DNA of 15,147 bases from an uncultured Fretibacterium sp. (GTDB lineage: Bacteria; Synergistota; Synergistia; Synergistales; Aminobacteriaceae): the NCBI RefSeq assembly GCF_938040765.1, contig NZ_CALIAA010000015.1:1-15147 (forward strand), written 5' to 3'. The notes under the pieces were generated by a model that was not told the DNA's origin, did no database searches, and worked only from the letters and a program-made list of their open reading frames with translations. Each line of letters begins with the position of its first letter. The first letter of the stretch is position 1. The position numbers were made by a program, and so were the translations under genes. Below, piece after piece: positions 13,723-15,147 of this stretch.

Positions 13723-14261
13723 GGATCCGATTCGAGATATTCCGCCTCTCTGAAACGAAACACCCGGCCAACCAGGTTTGACGGAAACTGTCCAAGACGC
13801 GTGTTGTAGTCGCGGGCGGTCGCGTTGTAATAGTTCCTCGCCATCTTCACATCCGCACTCAGCTCCCGAAGGGGAACTCGAATACTCGTCCGCCCCTCGT
13901 CCTTCTCCATTCTCTCCGATGTCTCCGGGCTTCGTTCGCAGAGGGCCAGAAAGGACGGCAGATTTTCCGCCAGCTCCGCTTCCGTGCGCAGCAGCTCGCC
14001 GACGTCCCATTCGGAGGCATCTCCCGCACAGGCCGACTTCACCCTTTCCAGGAGCGTAACCTCCTCGGGACTGCCCGGCGCCATCGCCCTCAATGCCTGG
14101 ACGATGGCCGCCCGTCTCCGCCGCACCGCAGCCAGGACCCCGCTCCATCCCTCCGCGCAAAAGCTCCTCAGCACGACGAGGCCGTTATAGGTTCTGACCA
14201 AAAGGACAAGGGCCGTCAGCAGTCCCGCCGTAAGAAAAAGCGCGCCAATGATTCTTTCCAT
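13713..14261 (-). CDS. lemA: LemA-family membrane-anchored protein
   Basis: A 182-residue LemA-family protein. One N-terminal membrane segment (about residues 4-23, IIGALFLTAGLLTALVLLV) is followed by the family's helical-bundle domain: TYNGLVVLRSFCAEGWSGVLAAVRRRRAAIVQAL near the start, and the signature ADVKMARNYYNATARDYNTRLGQFPSNLVGRVFRF near the end. The molecular function of LemA proteins is not settled. The ATG at 14261 has GGAGGGG 5 bases upstream. The protein ends soon after the core in EAEYLESDPLS, close to the usual 180-190 residues. It lies between two LuxR-type genes on the same strand, so it may be under their control. A -10-like GATAAT lies about 75 bp upstream of the start, but no matching -35 is seen. 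Confidence 0.93.
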   Translation of the reverse strand: MERIIGALFLTAGLLTALVLLVRTYNGLVVLRSFCAEGWSGVLAAVRRRRAAIVQALRAMAPGSPEEVTLLERVKSACAGDASEWDVGELLRTEAELAENLPSFLALCERSPETSERMEKDEGRTSIRVPLRELSADVKMARNYYNATARDYNTRLGQFPSNLVGRVFRFREAEYLESDPLS

Positions 14262-14359
14262 TCGGTCCCCTCCATTCGGCCCCCTCTATCCGTTCCGCCA
14301 GCCCTCTCGGCCTGCCGCCCCTCAGTTGACACATCCACCATTATCCTTGTGGACCGATG

Positions 14360-14386
14360 AAAAACCTCCCCCCCAGGGGGGATTTT
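14360..14386 (-). terminator. Candidate terminator downstream of the membrane LuxR regulator
   Basis: A run of seven C (14368-14374), one A and six G (14376-14381) folds into a tight GC hairpin flanked by AAAAA (14360-14364) and TTTT (14383-14386). On the minus strand it ends in TTTTT. It is about 160 bp beyond the stop of the upstream regulator. An earlier 9-bp stem (CCGAAAAGG 14473-14481 with CCTTTTCGG 14494-14502) has no T-tract directly after it. Confidence 0.5.
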
Positions 14387-14548
14387 CACATTTCGGGAGG
14401 GTTGGTGGAATATCGGTGCTCAAGGCTGATGCCCAAACGATTCACGGGCTAAAATCACCCCAAAGGATGAGGCCGAAAAGGATGATTCGCGCCCCTTTTC
14501 GGACAGGAGTTTTCCGAGTCGGAAGGAAGGTAGGGAGTGCGGGGGACC

Positions 14549-15147
14549 TTACCGGTCCCGGCGTTTTTTCAGAATGTCGATGTAGGTCATCAGCAGCTCG
14601 CGCTGCGAGGAGACCTGCATCTTGGCGAAGATGTTTCGGTTGTGGGTCTTGACCGTATTGGGGCTGATACCCAGGGCCGCGGCGATCTCCGCGGCGGAGC
14701 AGCCCCGAACGTAGAGGTCGAACACGTTGTGCTCGGCGCGCGACAGGGTTCTCACCCGCTCGTTGAATTCGCGCTCGACTTCGTCGTCCGTGAGGTCGGT
14801 GTCGGGGGCCATCCCCTCGGACGGCTCCGATCGCCCGGCGGACGCGCGCGCCGTCAGGAACTCGATCAGATCGTCGATCTCCGTGATCCGCGTCACGAGC
14901 GGCTCGTTGACGCCCTCCTTCACTGCGGCAATCGCCCTCAGGATGGGGCGGACATACCACCTGCTGAAGAAAAGCGAGACCAGGATGCCGGCCAGGGACA
15001 TCACGGCGAGAATGAGGACGAACCTTCCGTTTCGGGCGGACCGGACCGCGTCGTACTCCCTCACGGGGGCGAGCAGCGCGAACAGGAACTCCGGGGCGGA
15101 GCAGGACAGCCCCGACGGCTGTATTCTCATGGGGCGCGCTCCGCCGA
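14549..15147 (-). CDS. Membrane-anchored LuxR-type regulator, C-terminal part (runs off right edge)
   Basis: At least 199 codons of a one-component regulator. The visible order is: the end of what looks like an extracytoplasmic sensor domain (PEFLFALLAPVREYDAVRSA), a membrane segment (FVLILAVMSLAGILVSLFF), a HAMP-like juxtamembrane stretch (YVRPILRAIAAVKEGVNEPL, EIDDLIEFL), a charged linker, and a LuxR/GerE helix-turn-helix at the C-terminus (TLSRAEHNVFDLYVRGCSAAEIAAALGIS, NTVKTHNRNIFAKMQV). An ATG at 15130 has a GGAG 8 bases upstream, but a protein starting there would begin inside a sensor domain without a signal or first membrane segment. The frame stays open to the edge, so I treat the gene as truncated. 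It would couple an outside signal directly to DNA binding at the membrane. Related arrangements occur in several anaerobes, but the ligand is unknown. Confidence 0.85.
   Translation of the reverse strand, partial: GGARPMRIQPSGLSCSAPEFLFALLAPVREYDAVRSARNGRFVLILAVMSLAGILVSLFFSRWYVRPILRAIAAVKEGVNEPLVTRITEIDDLIEFLTARASAGRSEPSEGMAPDTDLTDDEVEREFNERVRTLSRAEHNVFDLYVRGCSAAEIAAALGISPNTVKTHNRNIFAKMQVSSQRELLMTYIDILKKRRDR

Noticed and set aside
1..15147. CRISPR arrays, rRNA genes, insertion sequences
   Set aside because: No regularly spaced repeats, rRNA-like sequence or transposase motifs were seen on either strand.

Overview
The window reads as a GC-rich bacterial chromosome. Gene content and style suggest Synergistota, possibly an oral Fretibacterium-like lineage: an rpoB-rpoC pair of compact type, an ackA / DUF177 / rpmF / tmcAL neighbourhood of the kind also seen in Firmicutes, and stand-alone or membrane-anchored LuxR-type helix-turn-helix regulators. 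This placement is an inference from recognition, not from a search.

Layout from left to right. Positions 1-3918 hold the minus-strand transcription core, rpoB followed 6 bp later by the start of rpoC, which leaves the window. Upstream of rpoB there is no rplJ-rplL. Instead there is a tRNA-Leu(CAG) gene with its own promoter, and a hairpin terminator into which the rpoB promoter is folded. Divergent to the tRNA is an AI-2E-family (PerM-like) membrane protein, 4341-5453.

Positions 5454-6860 are the most accessory-looking part. A small minus-strand putative membrane protein (5473-5778) faces away from a plus-strand LexA/CI-type XRE-S24 repressor (6078-6773). Between them lies a perfect 27-bp inverted repeat carrying two mirror-image sigma70-like promoters, then two further palindromes around the repressor's own promoter. 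This looks like a self-regulated, possibly damage-responsive switch, perhaps a prophage or mobile-element relic.

Positions 6935-9429 hold two minus-strand genes: an unrecognised 179-residue protein and the Hsp90-type chaperone HtpG. Positions 9595-11823 are a minus-strand cluster ackA - yceD (DUF177) - rpmF ending in a strong terminator. Divergent from ackA is tmcAL (11943-13169), whose product uses acetate and ATP to acetylate the wobble cytidine of tRNA-Met. Its -10 element lies 7 bp from the ATG and there is no Shine-Dalgarno, so it is probably leaderless.

Positions 13199-15147 carry three minus-strand genes: a small LuxR-type DNA-binding protein, a LemA-family protein, and the C-terminal part of a membrane-anchored LuxR-type regulator that runs off the right edge.

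The leftmost ~42 bases do not continue the conserved RpoC sequence after its first zinc-finger cysteines. This may be an assembly junction.
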